Positions 56,308 through 63,911 of a DNA stretch of 64,000 nucleotides are shown piece by piece. The translations under genes were made by a program, and so were the position numbers. The DNA is from Clostridium pasteurianum BC1 (GTDB lineage Bacteria; Bacillota; Clostridia; Clostridiales; Clostridiaceae): NCBI RefSeq assembly GCF_000389635.1, contig NC_021182.1, forward strand, positions 2,480,001-2,544,000. The letters are read 5' to 3'. The stretch's first letter is position 1, and the number at the start of each line of letters is the position of its first letter. Below the pieces are notes generated by a model. The model searched no databases, was not told the origin of the DNA, and worked only from the letters and a program-made list of their open reading frames with translations.

Positions 56308-56442
56308 CTCATGAGACTTATAATAATCAACAACTAGCTTGTCCAATTTCTGACTTACTTCCAGTATTTCTTCATATGTATACTTATCTGAATCTAACAT
56401 TCTATTTAATTTATCTCTTAGTTTTTCTAATTTTTTACACAT
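56296..56442 (-). CDS. Spo0E-like aspartyl-phosphate phosphatase
   Basis: A 48-residue two-helix protein with KKLEKLRDKLNRMLD and the signature SQKLDKLVVDYYK. Spo0E-family proteins dephosphorylate Spo0A~P and delay sporulation. The ATG at 56442 follows AAGGA; the in-frame upstream extension to 56523 is made of tandem repeats and is not part of the protein. It lies between the K+ channel and the agr genes in the lysogenic arm. Confidence 0.88.
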   Translation of the reverse strand: MCKKLEKLRDKLNRMLDSDKYTYEEILEVSQKLDKLVVDYYKSHENQI

Positions 56443-56470
56443 ATATTTTATATCCTTAATATTTATTTGA

Positions 56471-56563
56471 TTTTTCCTATTATATAATACAAAACTACTT
56501 ATTTTTCCTATTATATAATACAAAACTACTTATTTTTACATTATATAATGCAAAAGTAAACTA
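56471..56563 (-). repeat. Three tandem 31-bp repeats upstream of the Spo0E-like gene
   Basis: Copies at 56471-56501 and 56502-56532 are identical; 56533-56563 is degenerate. Each contains a palindrome (TATTATATAATA or CATTATATAATG). The 31-bp period is near three helical turns, suiting cooperative binding of a dimeric regulator on one DNA face, about 30 nt before the gene start. Confidence 0.75.
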
Positions 56564-56605
56564 TTCAACTAAAAGGATATAATAATTTATTTTTACTTTA
56601 GTAAC

Positions 56606-57412
56606 TTATTCATGTTTTAATGATTGTATTAAATTGCAGATAAAATCCAAATCATCATTGGTTAAATTCTCATAGTTGTTTAACCTGGATTTTATCATTT
56701 CGATAGTCTCATTTTTTAGTGATGGAAGTTCTTCTTTTTCTTGCTTTATAAAGAATGTAGAAATAGTACCTGTGAGTATACCTAAAAATCCTATACCTAC
56801 AAGCATTAATATTGCAGCAATAATTCGGCCAGATGTAGTTGAAGGTGATATATCTCCATATCCAACGGTTGTTACAGTAACAAAACTCCACCAAAGGCTA
56901 TCGGTAAAAGATCTACCTTCAGCTAAATACATACCAACAGCTCCGATTATTACAGTAGTAAAAGTAATCCAAACAGCATAATGAAAATTATTTGTTTTAA
57001 AAAAATCATCCATGTTCTTCTTAAATTTTTCTAATAACACAAAAACTCTTAGAAGTCTAAATACTTTAAATATTTTTGTAAGACGGGCTAGACGAGTAAT
57101 TTTTAGTATACGTGCAACTTGAAATATACTATTAAATGGTATAATGGCTATTAAATCTATAATGTTATGTTTAAAGAATTCTTTCTTATTTTTGGATAAT
57201 ATAAGTCGAGTAAAATAATCTATTGCAAATACTATTGTTATTACGTTATCTGTAATATCCATTATTTCAGTTTCTTTTAGTGATAATGTATTCATATATT
57301 CTAAGATAATCATTATAATAATGATTATTGATAAAAGAGCCATAGAAAGTTCATATGATCTTTTTAACTTAGAATTTTTAATTAGGCTATTAAATGTATC
57401 TTTATAATACAA
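56606..57412 (-). CDS. Voltage-gated-type potassium channel
   Basis: A 268-residue six-helix cation channel. Residues 101-122 are a basic S4-like segment (RILKITRLARLTKIFKVFR), and the pore carries the K+ selectivity filter TVGYGD at 182-187. A charged C-terminal helix ends the protein. It starts at a TTG after GAGGTGAT, which overlaps the end of immA, so it is part of the repressor operon. A channel in a lysogeny region could be a membrane-potential effector or superinfection factor. Confidence 0.9.
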   Translation of the reverse strand: MYYKDTFNSLIKNSKLKRSYELSMALLSIIIIIMIILEYMNTLSLKETEIMDITDNVITIVFAIDYFTRLILSKNKKEFFKHNIIDLIAIIPFNSIFQVARILKITRLARLTKIFKVFRLLRVFVLLEKFKKNMDDFFKTNNFHYAVWITFTTVIIGAVGMYLAEGRSFTDSLWWSFVTVTTVGYGDISPSTTSGRIIAAILMLVGIGFLGILTGTISTFFIKQEKEELPSLKNETIEMIKSRLNNYENLTNDDLDFICNLIQSLKHE

Positions 57413-57419
57413 TGTGTAA

Positions 57420-57866
57420 TCACCTCAATAAATCCATAAATCTCAACTTTAAAGCTTGTACAGGAATGTCCTCAGCTTTTGAAATTTGCTCACAGGTAAA
57501 TCCTTCATAAGCAAATAAAAGATCTTCAGGGATTGTCATAAAAACTGCAAATGTATTAGCTTCAATTTCTAATCTATCAATCGAGAAAAAGGTATTATTC
57601 CTCAAAAATGGAGTATTTGCATTAGGATGTATAGTAGCATGTCCAAGTTCATGAGCACAAGTGAAAAATTTTTTGAATTTATGATCTTTTAGATTAGAGT
57701 TTATATGTATCATTTTTTGTCTAACAAACTTATTATAATAACCATTGATCAAACCTAAAGGTTCTTCAAATATTAGAATATGCTCAGAAGCTGCTATTTC
57801 AAATGGGTCATTTGTTTTATGTTTTTTTATAAGACGTTCAACTTCTTCTTTTATTACTTTTCTCAT
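57420..57866 (-). CDS. ImmA/IrrE family metallo-endopeptidase
   Basis: A 148-residue zinc peptidase with HELGH (72-76) in CAHELGHATIH. ImmA-type enzymes cleave the linked phage or ICE repressor upon induction. It lies 22 nt downstream of the repressor gene in the same operon, supporting this role. Confidence 0.93.
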   Translation of the reverse strand: MRKVIKEEVERLIKKHKTNDPFEIAASEHILIFEEPLGLINGYYNKFVRQKMIHINSNLKDHKFKKFFTCAHELGHATIHPNANTPFLRNNTFFSIDRLEIEANTFAVFMTIPEDLLFAYEGFTCEQISKAEDIPVQALKLRFMDLLR

Positions 57867-57888
57867 TTACCCATTCCCCCATAAAATA

Positions 57889-58323
57889 TTATTTTCTGTA
57901 TTTTTTAGGAGTATATTTTTTAGCAGCTTCTTTAGCAATTCGCATTGAGTTTTCAATGCTTATTCTTAGCATCTCTCTAGTAGTCTCATCCATTGGTTCA
58001 CCATCAAACATGAGACCATCTTGGGAGCTTTCTAACTGTTCTAATGTTTTACTAAGAGCTTTTTGTATATCTTTTTCATCTTTTTTAGTTAATTTAGATT
58101 CAGAATTTTTAATGTTTGGGTTATCTGTATTACCTAATAGATAATCTACTGAAACATTAAAATATTTTGCTAATTGATTTATGAAATCAACATTTGGTAC
58201 TCTTAAGTTATTTTCATATCTAGAAAGAGTCGATTTAGTTGTATTTAAAGCTTTTGCTAAGTCTTCTAATGTTATATCTTTTTCAGTTCTAATTTCTTTC
58301 ATTCTTTCTTGGAAAGTTGCCAT
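57889..58323 (-). CDS. XRE-family phage repressor
   Basis: A 144-residue repressor. The N-terminal helix-turn-helix is LEDLAKALNTTKSTLSRYE; PNVDFINQLAKYFNVSVDYLLG is the typical continuation. The C-terminal part is helical and lacks a LexA-like peptidase, consistent with cleavage in trans by ImmA. It is divergent from the Cro-like gene across the operator region. GAGGTG precedes the ATG. Confidence 0.93.
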   Translation of the reverse strand: MATFQERMKEIRTEKDITLEDLAKALNTTKSTLSRYENNLRVPNVDFINQLAKYFNVSVDYLLGNTDNPNIKNSESKLTKKDEKDIQKALSKTLEQLESSQDGLMFDGEPMDETTREMLRISIENSMRIAKEAAKKYTPKKYRK

Positions 58324-58343
58324 AATAACACCTCTTTAAAGCT

Positions 58344-58373
58344 ATAATATCATTTAGTTGCCAATAATCTCAA
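58344..58373 (-). promoter_or_regulatory. Putative repressor-maintenance promoter
   Basis: Minus strand TTGAGA (58368-58373), 18-nt spacer, TATTAT (58344-58349). An operator half-site TTGGCAAC lies within the spacer. Confidence 0.5.
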
Positions 58374-58460
58374 TTAAGTTGCCAAAAATAGAATATTTTT
58401 ATTAAATATCATTGACAAGTTGCCGAATAGATAATATAATAAAGTTACCAAATGGATAAC
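58357..58460. promoter_or_regulatory. Operator array between repressor and Cro-like gene
   Basis: GTTGCC at 58357, 58378 and 58419 and GTTACC at 58444. The last two are complete partly palindromic sites of the form GTTRCC-N5-GATAAY; a fifth lies at 58704-58720. They overlap promoters of both arms, so one repressor can control both. Confidence 0.7.
58412..58440 (+). promoter_or_regulatory. Early (right-arm) promoter
   Basis: Consensus TTGACA (58412-58417), 17-nt spacer, TATAAT (58435-58440), with an operator site filling the spacer. Confidence 0.7.
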
Positions 58461-58478
58461 AAAGAAAAGGAGATGAGA

Positions 58479-58715
58479 ATGTTGATAAAAAAACAGGCTA
58501 ACTTTAAGCTAAAAGGATTAAGAGCATCATGTAATTTAAAGCAGTCTGATATAGCTAAAGAACTAGGGATATCAGAATCAACATATAATAGAAAAGAAAA
58601 TGGATATGCTGATTTTTCTGAGACCGAAATGTGGCAAATTAGCAAAATTTTAAATAAAGAACCTGAGTCCATTTTCTTTAGTAATATTTTTTTTGATAAT
58701 AAAGTTGCCAAATAG
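58479..58715 (+). CDS. Cro-like XRE helix-turn-helix protein
   Basis: A 78-residue XRE protein: LRASCNLKQSDIAKELGIS, ESTYNRKENGYADFSETEM form the HTH. I use the ATG at 58479, 6 nt after AAAAGGAG; the frame is open to 58452, but that ATG sits in operator 4. A fifth operator overlaps its stop codon. Confidence 0.85.
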   Translation: MLIKKQANFKLKGLRASCNLKQSDIAKELGISESTYNRKENGYADFSETEMWQISKILNKEPESIFFSNIFFDNKVAK

Positions 58716-58720
58716 ATAAC
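58704..58720. promoter_or_regulatory. Fifth operator copy at the 3' end of the Cro-like gene
   Basis: GTTGCCAAATAGATAAC, with the same flanks (AATAAA before, AACAAA after) as the copy at 58444, so the Cro-like gene is bracketed by near-identical operators. It could control the next gene at 58768. Confidence 0.65.
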
Positions 58721-58767
58721 AAAAAAATCCTATGTATCTATGTTAACAACAAAAGGGGGTGAAATAA

Positions 58768-59256
58768 ATGTCAAAAAAAGCCACGAAAGCTGCAGATAAC
58801 ATCTATTATAAAGCACGAATGGAAGCAGCTGCCACCAATGACAAATTAAACAGTAGAGAAGGAGCTGCTGAATTGCTTGGAATTGATAGAACTCGGTTAG
58901 CTCACATAGAGCTTGATAGTGTATGTGCTTATCCGGAAGAAATTCTAATGATGTCAGAGATATACAATACACCTGAAATTGAAAACTACTACTGCTGTGA
59001 ACAATGTCCTATAGGGAAACATAATGTTCCTCGTTTGGAGGTTGTTGAGATAGATAGGCTTACTATCGGAATATTGTCTTCGCTTAAAGATGTAACATCC
59101 ATTAAGGAGTCACTTATAGAGATTGTAGCTGATGGAGTTATTACAGAAGATGAGAAACCTCAGCTTGAATATGTACTTGATTCACTTGAAAGAATTTCAA
59201 TAGAAGCACAAAAATTAAAGCTTTGGGCACAAAAGAATCTAAAATTAATAATTTAA
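58768..59256 (+). CDS. Phage early protein with N-terminal helix-turn-helix
   Basis: A 162-residue protein. GAAELLGIDRTRLAHIELDS looks like an XRE-type HTH without a clear partner; a CCEQCPIG cysteine cluster and a C-terminal helical region follow. Similar genes are common at the start of the early operon of clostridial phages; a regulatory role is inferred. GGGGGTG precedes the ATG. Confidence 0.75.
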   Translation: MSKKATKAADNIYYKARMEAAATNDKLNSREGAAELLGIDRTRLAHIELDSVCAYPEEILMMSEIYNTPEIENYYCCEQCPIGKHNVPRLEVVEIDRLTIGILSSLKDVTSIKESLIEIVADGVITEDEKPQLEYVLDSLERISIEAQKLKLWAQKNLKLII

Positions 59257-59281
59257 ATTTAAGCAATGGAGGTATAAATGA

Positions 59282-59455
59282 ATGGGCAAATTGGTAAGAG
59301 TTGAAACAGAACATGTAAAGGTTGGAAGATTTGAAGCTTTTGTAACTAAGAAATTTTATGACGGTCCAGAGGAAAGAGAAGCACAAGTTAGAGCTTTGAA
59401 ACGTATTAAATCTTTAATTGGAAGAGAGCCTCAGGAAGGTGCTAAAGATGTTTGA
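59282..59455 (+). CDS. Small phage early protein
   Basis: A 57-codon ORF beginning MGKLVRVETEHVKVGRFEAF, charged and soluble, no recognised domain. GGAGGTATAA lies upstream. Its stop overlaps the next gene start (ATGTTTGA), so the pair is translationally coupled. Confidence 0.65.
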   Translation: MGKLVRVETEHVKVGRFEAFVTKKFYDGPEEREAQVRALKRIKSLIGREPQEGAKDV

Positions 59456-59657
59456 TACTAAAAACATAAAAGGCTACTACAAATTAAATTGTATCGATAA
59501 AACAGTATTTGATAGTTTTTTAAAGAGATTCTATGAAGCTTGGGAATATCCAGAGGAACATAAGCCAGTATCAGTAAAGGTACAAAAGGAATTTATAAGA
59601 GTAGATTTAAATGATGGTTCATGGCTTCACGTGAAACCTAATGGAGAGTGGTATTGA
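59448..59657 (+). CDS. Small phage early protein
   Basis: A 69-residue protein (MFDTKNIKGYYKLN ... GSWLHVKPNGEWY). I use the ATG at 59448, coupled to the preceding gene, rather than the upstream in-frame start at 59418. The terminal region rich in Trp and aromatic residues is compact; function unknown. Confidence 0.65.
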   Translation: MFDTKNIKGYYKLNCIDKTVFDSFLKRFYEAWEYPEEHKPVSVKVQKEFIRVDLNDGSWLHVKPNGEWY

Positions 59658-59672
59658 GGGGAGGTGATGAAC

Positions 59673-59882
59673 TTGAATAAATATCAAAAGGTTATTTCAA
59701 AGATTGTAAAAGATGATATGAATGCTAGATTTGTAAGAGCATCTTTTAGAGAAATAAGAACAGAGGTTAGAGATTTTGTAAAGCTAATGAATTATGACTT
59801 TAATGAATTAGTTGAACATAAGAACAGAAGTAAAGAGATGAACATTATTTTTTCTAAATTCAATAAAAGGAAGGTGTCGTAA
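59673..59882 (+). CDS. Small phage early protein
   Basis: A 69-residue basic, helical protein (NKYQKVISKIVKDDMNARFV ... SKFNKRKVS). GGGGAGG lies 8 nt before a TTG at 59673, while the ATG at 59667 is only 2 nt from it; the TTG is therefore preferred. No family recognised. Confidence 0.6.
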   Translation: MNKYQKVISKIVKDDMNARFVRASFREIRTEVRDFVKLMNYDFNELVEHKNRSKEMNIIFSKFNKRKVS

Positions 59883-60041
59883 ATGCCAATTAAAGTGGAA
59901 ATTCCAACTCATAAGGATGCTCTTATTAAGCAGATCAAGGCTCTTGAATATAAAATTGAACATGATACCAACAAGAGAGCCAGGGAGATACACCAGGATG
60001 CCTATAATGCACTGATGGAGGAATATTTGAATGAGGAATAA
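59883..60041 (+). CDS. Small phage early protein, coiled-coil-like
   Basis: A 52-codon ORF (MPIKVEIPTHKDALIKQI ... ALMEEYLNEE), charged and helical. It starts directly after the previous stop, and its own 3' end overlaps the following Spo0E-like gene by 11 bases. Function unknown. Confidence 0.6.
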   Translation: MPIKVEIPTHKDALIKQIKALEYKIEHDTNKRAREIHQDAYNALMEEYLNEE

Positions 60042-60171
60042 AATAGAACAACTTAGAGCAGAACTTCATGAATACATTGAAAAATATGGATTTCTAGATC
60101 AAAGGACTATTGAAAAATCTCAAGAATTGGACAAGCTAATTTTATCAGAACAAATAAAAAAGAGCTCTTAG
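60031..60171 (+). CDS. Second Spo0E-like aspartyl-phosphate phosphatase
   Basis: A 46-codon gene starting inside the preceding one. It encodes NKIEQLRAELHEYIEKYG and the signature KSQELDKLILSE, the Spo0E-family core with S-Q-x-L-D. It is in the lytic-side early operon, whereas the first copy (56296-56442) is in the lysogenic arm, so one or the other would be made in each state. Confidence 0.85.
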   Translation: MRNKIEQLRAELHEYIEKYGFLDQRTIEKSQELDKLILSEQIKKSS

Positions 60172-60201
60172 AAAAAGAGCCAATAATAAAATAACCTAGA
60201 C

Positions 60202-60222
60202 TCATTCTACTATGGAATGAGA
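60202..60222 (+). other. Leader hairpin before the ATPase gene
   Basis: CTCATTC/GAATGAG with a 7-nt loop followed by A, not T, residues, so it is not a + strand terminator; it could stabilise or modulate the transcript. Confidence 0.4.
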
Positions 60223-60247
60223 AAAAAATCAAACGGAGGTAAGAAAA

Positions 60248-62209
60248 GTGAGTAATTTAATAATTTTAAAAAATCTTCATCTTAAGAATTTTAAGGGAAT
60301 TAAAGAATTAAATTTCACCTTTGACAGAATAACAAATATCTATGGAGACAATGGAACTGGGAAAACTTCAATATTTGACGCATTTACATGGCTGCTGTTT
60401 GATAAAGACAGTCAGGATAGAACAGCATTTGAAATTAAGACCCTAGATTCAAAAGGTGAAGCAATTCATGGATTAGAACATCAGGTAACTGGAACTCTTG
60501 AAGTAGATGGCAAAAATGTAATCCTATCTAAGATACTTAAAGAAAAATGGACTAAAAGAAGAGGAGAAGCAGAAAGACACCTCACTGGTCATGAAACTTT
60601 ATATTATATCAATGAGGTACCAGTAAAACAATCAGAATACAAATCTAAAATAGCCAGCATTATTGATGAAAGTCTTTTTAAATTAATAAGCAATCCAACA
60701 TATTTCAGTATGAACTTGAAGTGGCAGGATAGGAGACAAACAATTTTAAATATTATTGGAGATATTGATTGGAATAGAGTTATCACTTATAATCCTGAAC
60801 TTAAAGCTCTTGTGCCTGCATTAAATGATATGGATATAGATACTCTTAAGAAATCTATTGCAGCAAGGAAAAGGAAGTTAAATGATGATATAAAGTCAAT
60901 TCCCTATAGGATAGATGAATGCAATAACTCAATAAAAGAAATAGACTTTGATGCCTTGGAATTTAGAAAGCGTGTAGCAATTGGTGAAATGAAAAATGCA
61001 GATGAACAACTATTGGATACCAGCAAAGTTAATGACTCTCTTCTCGCTGAAAAGGATGAGCTATATTCTCTTAAAGATAAAATGAAGGATATTGAGTACA
61101 ACGCAAAAATTGAAGCTGAAAATCCTAGGAAACTGCTTAAAGAAAGTATATATAATATCCATGATAAAAAATTAAAAATTGATAGAGAAATTAAATTAAC
61201 AGATATATCTATAGATGCTAAGAAAAAAGCAGTAGAAGATTTCCAAAATGAAATGAATAAATTAAGAACTGGATATAAGAACGTTGCAGCTGAAGAGTTT
61301 GAGTTCCCTGAAGATCAAACAATATGCCCTTTATGCAAAAGACCTTTTGATGAAGAACATATTGAAGAGACGAGAAAGACTTTGGAAGAAAACTTTAATA
61401 TTAATAAGGCTGAAAAATTGAAAAAAATCAATCAACAGGGTAAATCAATGAAAGATAAAGTTGAAGTTCTTAATACAGATGTTCAAGAGCTCAATGAAAA
61501 ATCTATGATATTAAGTGCTCAGGCATTAGAAATTGTAGCAGATTTAAATGAAACTGAGGATAAATATCAAAACTTTAAGCCTGAGTTAAACCTTGAATCT
61601 AATATAGAATATCAAGAATTAAAATCTCAAATAGAGCAGCTTGAATTAAAGTTGTCACAACCTAAAGAATTGAATAACCAGGTTAATGATCTCAAAGATA
61701 GAAAGAAAAAATTACAACAGGAGCTTGAAGATATAAATACCCAATTATCCTATAAAGAGCAGAATGAAAAAATGAAAGAAAGAGTTGCTGAACTTACAGA
61801 CCAAGAGTCTGCTTTGGCTCAACAAATAGCCCAACTAGAAGGACAAGAATTCTTATGTGAAAACTTCATAAAAACTAAGGTTGAGTTGCTAGAAAACAGT
61901 ATAAATGAAAAATTTAAATTTGTAAGTTTCAAGTTATTTAATACCTTAGTTAATGGAGCAGTTGAAGAATGCTGTGAGGCACTTATTCATGGAGTACCAT
62001 TCTCCAATGCGAATAAAGCAAGTCAGATTAATGCCGGATTAGACATAATAAATGCTCTTTGCAACCACTATGGAGTAGAAGCTCCTGTATTTATAGATAA
62101 CAGAGAGAGTATTAATGAGATTCTTGATATTAATTCACAGATTATCAACTTAGTTGTAAGTCAAGATAAAAAGTTAAAGGTATCAAATATTCAAGGGGAG
62201 GTAGCTTAG
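60248..62209 (+). CDS. SbcC/Rad50-like AAA ATPase of phage recombination module
   Basis: A 653-residue SMC-like ATPase. The N-terminus KNLHLKNFKGIKELNF and Walker A GDNGTGKTS (about 36-44) are followed by coiled-coil arms, with the zinc-hook-like CPLCKRPF near residue 360 between them. The C-terminal APVFIDNRESINEIL is the Walker-B-like end. The GTG start follows GGAGG. It is half the size of SbcC and has no SbcD next to it; the MBL-fold gene downstream may supply the nuclease. Confidence 0.88.
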   Translation: MSNLIILKNLHLKNFKGIKELNFTFDRITNIYGDNGTGKTSIFDAFTWLLFDKDSQDRTAFEIKTLDSKGEAIHGLEHQVTGTLEVDGKNVILSKILKEKWTKRRGEAERHLTGHETLYYINEVPVKQSEYKSKIASIIDESLFKLISNPTYFSMNLKWQDRRQTILNIIGDIDWNRVITYNPELKALVPALNDMDIDTLKKSIAARKRKLNDDIKSIPYRIDECNNSIKEIDFDALEFRKRVAIGEMKNADEQLLDTSKVNDSLLAEKDELYSLKDKMKDIEYNAKIEAENPRKLLKESIYNIHDKKLKIDREIKLTDISIDAKKKAVEDFQNEMNKLRTGYKNVAAEEFEFPEDQTICPLCKRPFDEEHIEETRKTLEENFNINKAEKLKKINQQGKSMKDKVEVLNTDVQELNEKSMILSAQALEIVADLNETEDKYQNFKPELNLESNIEYQELKSQIEQLELKLSQPKELNNQVNDLKDRKKKLQQELEDINTQLSYKEQNEKMKERVAELTDQESALAQQIAQLEGQEFLCENFIKTKVELLENSINEKFKFVSFKLFNTLVNGAVEECCEALIHGVPFSNANKASQINAGLDIINALCNHYGVEAPVFIDNRESINEILDINSQIINLVVSQDKKLKVSNIQGEVA

Positions 62210-62210
62210 T

Positions 62211-63161
62211 ATGCCAAATAGTGTTCAAAATACCAACAATAAAGCTCTTACAACTCAAGAGAAAAATATAACTGAGGAAGTATTAAGTAGAGTAAATGAC
62301 CTTAGTAAAAAGGGAGAGTTAGTTGTTCCTCAAGGGTATAGTGCTGCCAATGCTCTTAAAAGTGCATGGCTTATGCTTCAGGAAACAGTAGATAGAGAAA
62401 AAAACCCAGTATTACAGGTATGCTCAAAAGCTACTGTAGCAAATTCACTTTTAGATATGGTTATCCAGGGATTAAGCCCTGCTAAAAAGCAATGCTATTT
62501 TGTCGCTTATGGGAAACAACTGCAGCTAATGAGGAGCTATATGGGTACCGTAGCAGTTACTAAAAGACTTAAGGGAATAAAGGATGTAAAAGCCTACTGC
62601 ATATATGAAGGAGATGAATTTGAACAAACCTTTGACTTAGATACAGCAACTTTAAAAATTACCAAGTTTGATCCTAAGTTTGAGAATATAGACCTTACAA
62701 AAATTAAAGGAGCCTTTGCAGTAGTTTTGGGAGATAAAGGGCCAATCTACACAGAGGTAATGAATATAAACCAAATAAAGAAAGCTTGGGGCCAAGGAGT
62801 AGCTTATAAGAGTGGTAAATCTACAGCACATAACAACTTCACTGATGAAATGGCAAAGAAAACTGTAATCAATAGAGCTTGCAAAATGTTTGCCAATACT
62901 TCTGATGACAGTGATCTTCTTATAGAAGCTTTCAACAACTCGGATGAGAAGCAGTATGACGAGGATAAGATCATAAACAATGTACAAGCAGAAGTAAATC
63001 AGGAGATTGAAGAAAAGGCCAATAAAAAGACTTTAGATATACAAGAAGATAATGTGAAAGAAAAGGTAATTGATGTTGAATCTAAGAAAGCAGAAGTATC
63101 AAATGAGAATGAAAATGCTCAGCAAAGTGCTAAGCAGACTGAAATAGGTTTGGAGTTTTAG
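62211..63161 (+). CDS. recT: RecT family single-strand annealing protein
   Basis: A 316-residue RecT/Bet-like annealase. SLLDMVIQGLSPAKKQCYFVAYG, LQLMRSYMGTVAVTKR and TVINRACKMFANTSDDS are family segments; the C-terminal tail is acidic and low complexity. It pairs homologous ssDNA during phage recombination. It starts 1 nt after the ATPase stop, so the three genes act as one module. Confidence 0.95.
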   Translation: MPNSVQNTNNKALTTQEKNITEEVLSRVNDLSKKGELVVPQGYSAANALKSAWLMLQETVDREKNPVLQVCSKATVANSLLDMVIQGLSPAKKQCYFVAYGKQLQLMRSYMGTVAVTKRLKGIKDVKAYCIYEGDEFEQTFDLDTATLKITKFDPKFENIDLTKIKGAFAVVLGDKGPIYTEVMNINQIKKAWGQGVAYKSGKSTAHNNFTDEMAKKTVINRACKMFANTSDDSDLLIEAFNNSDEKQYDEDKIINNVQAEVNQEIEEKANKKTLDIQEDNVKEKVIDVESKKAEVSNENENAQQSAKQTEIGLEF

Positions 63162-63170
63162 GAGGCATAA

Positions 63171-63911
63171 ATGAAGTTAAAAGTATTAGGGAGCTCTAGT
63201 AGTGGTAACTGCTATCTCTTGCAGGCTAAAGAAGAAACTTTAATCCTTGAATGTGGTATTAGGTATAAAGAAATTTTACAAGGCTTAAATTACAAAATTG
63301 ACAATGTGAATTCATGCTTAATTACCCATTCTCATAAGGATCATAGCAAAGCTATAAAAGACATAATAAAAGCTGGTATAGATATTTATACCAGCAAAGG
63401 CACAATTGATGCTTGTGAGGTATCAGGACACAGAGTTCATATTATTAAAAGTGAACAGCAATTTAAGTTGGGTGAATTTACTATACTTCCATTTGCTACT
63501 GAACATGATGCTGCGGAACCTTTAGGATTTTTAATATATCACCCTGAAATGGGTACAATGCTATTTGCTACAGACACATATTACATTCAATATAAATTTC
63601 TGAGGCTGAGCCATATACTCATTGAATGTAATTATGATGGGGAAATTATGACCAGTAATATTGATAATGGAACTTTAAACGTAGGATTAGCTTTAAGATT
63701 AGCAAAGTCTCATATGAGCTTGGATAACTGTAAAACTCTATTAAAAGCAACGGATCTTGAAGATGTTAGGAATATAGTATTGATACATTTATCATCTTTG
63801 AACAGTGATTCAGAGCTATTTAAAACAGATATAGAAAAGTTAACTGGTAAACCAACTTATGTTGCTGAGTCAGGTTTAGAAATTGATTTGGAGAGTGAAT
63901 TTGATGGGTAA
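63171..63911 (+). CDS. MBL-fold metallohydrolase of the phage recombination module
   Basis: A 246-residue metallo-beta-lactamase-fold protein of the YycJ/WalJ-like branch. GSSSSGNCYLL starts the fold; HSHKDH (His53, His55, Asp57, His58) binds the metals, with FATEHDAAEP and FATDTYYI completing the site. Phage copies are encoded beside RecT and probably act as DNA exonucleases in place of RecE/YqaJ types. GGAGG precedes the ATG. Confidence 0.9.
   Translation: MKLKVLGSSSSGNCYLLQAKEETLILECGIRYKEILQGLNYKIDNVNSCLITHSHKDHSKAIKDIIKAGIDIYTSKGTIDACEVSGHRVHIIKSEQQFKLGEFTILPFATEHDAAEPLGFLIYHPEMGTMLFATDTYYIQYKFLRLSHILIECNYDGEIMTSNIDNGTLNVGLALRLAKSHMSLDNCKTLLKATDLEDVRNIVLIHLSSLNSDSELFKTDIEKLTGKPTYVAESGLEIDLESEFDG

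Noticed and set aside
56471-56563. Possible CRISPR repeat array
   Set aside because: The 31-bp units abut without spacers and number only three; there are no cas genes.
60202-60222. Intrinsic terminator between the Spo0E-like gene and the ATPase gene
   Set aside because: The stem is followed by A residues on the + strand and the next gene has no separate promoter.
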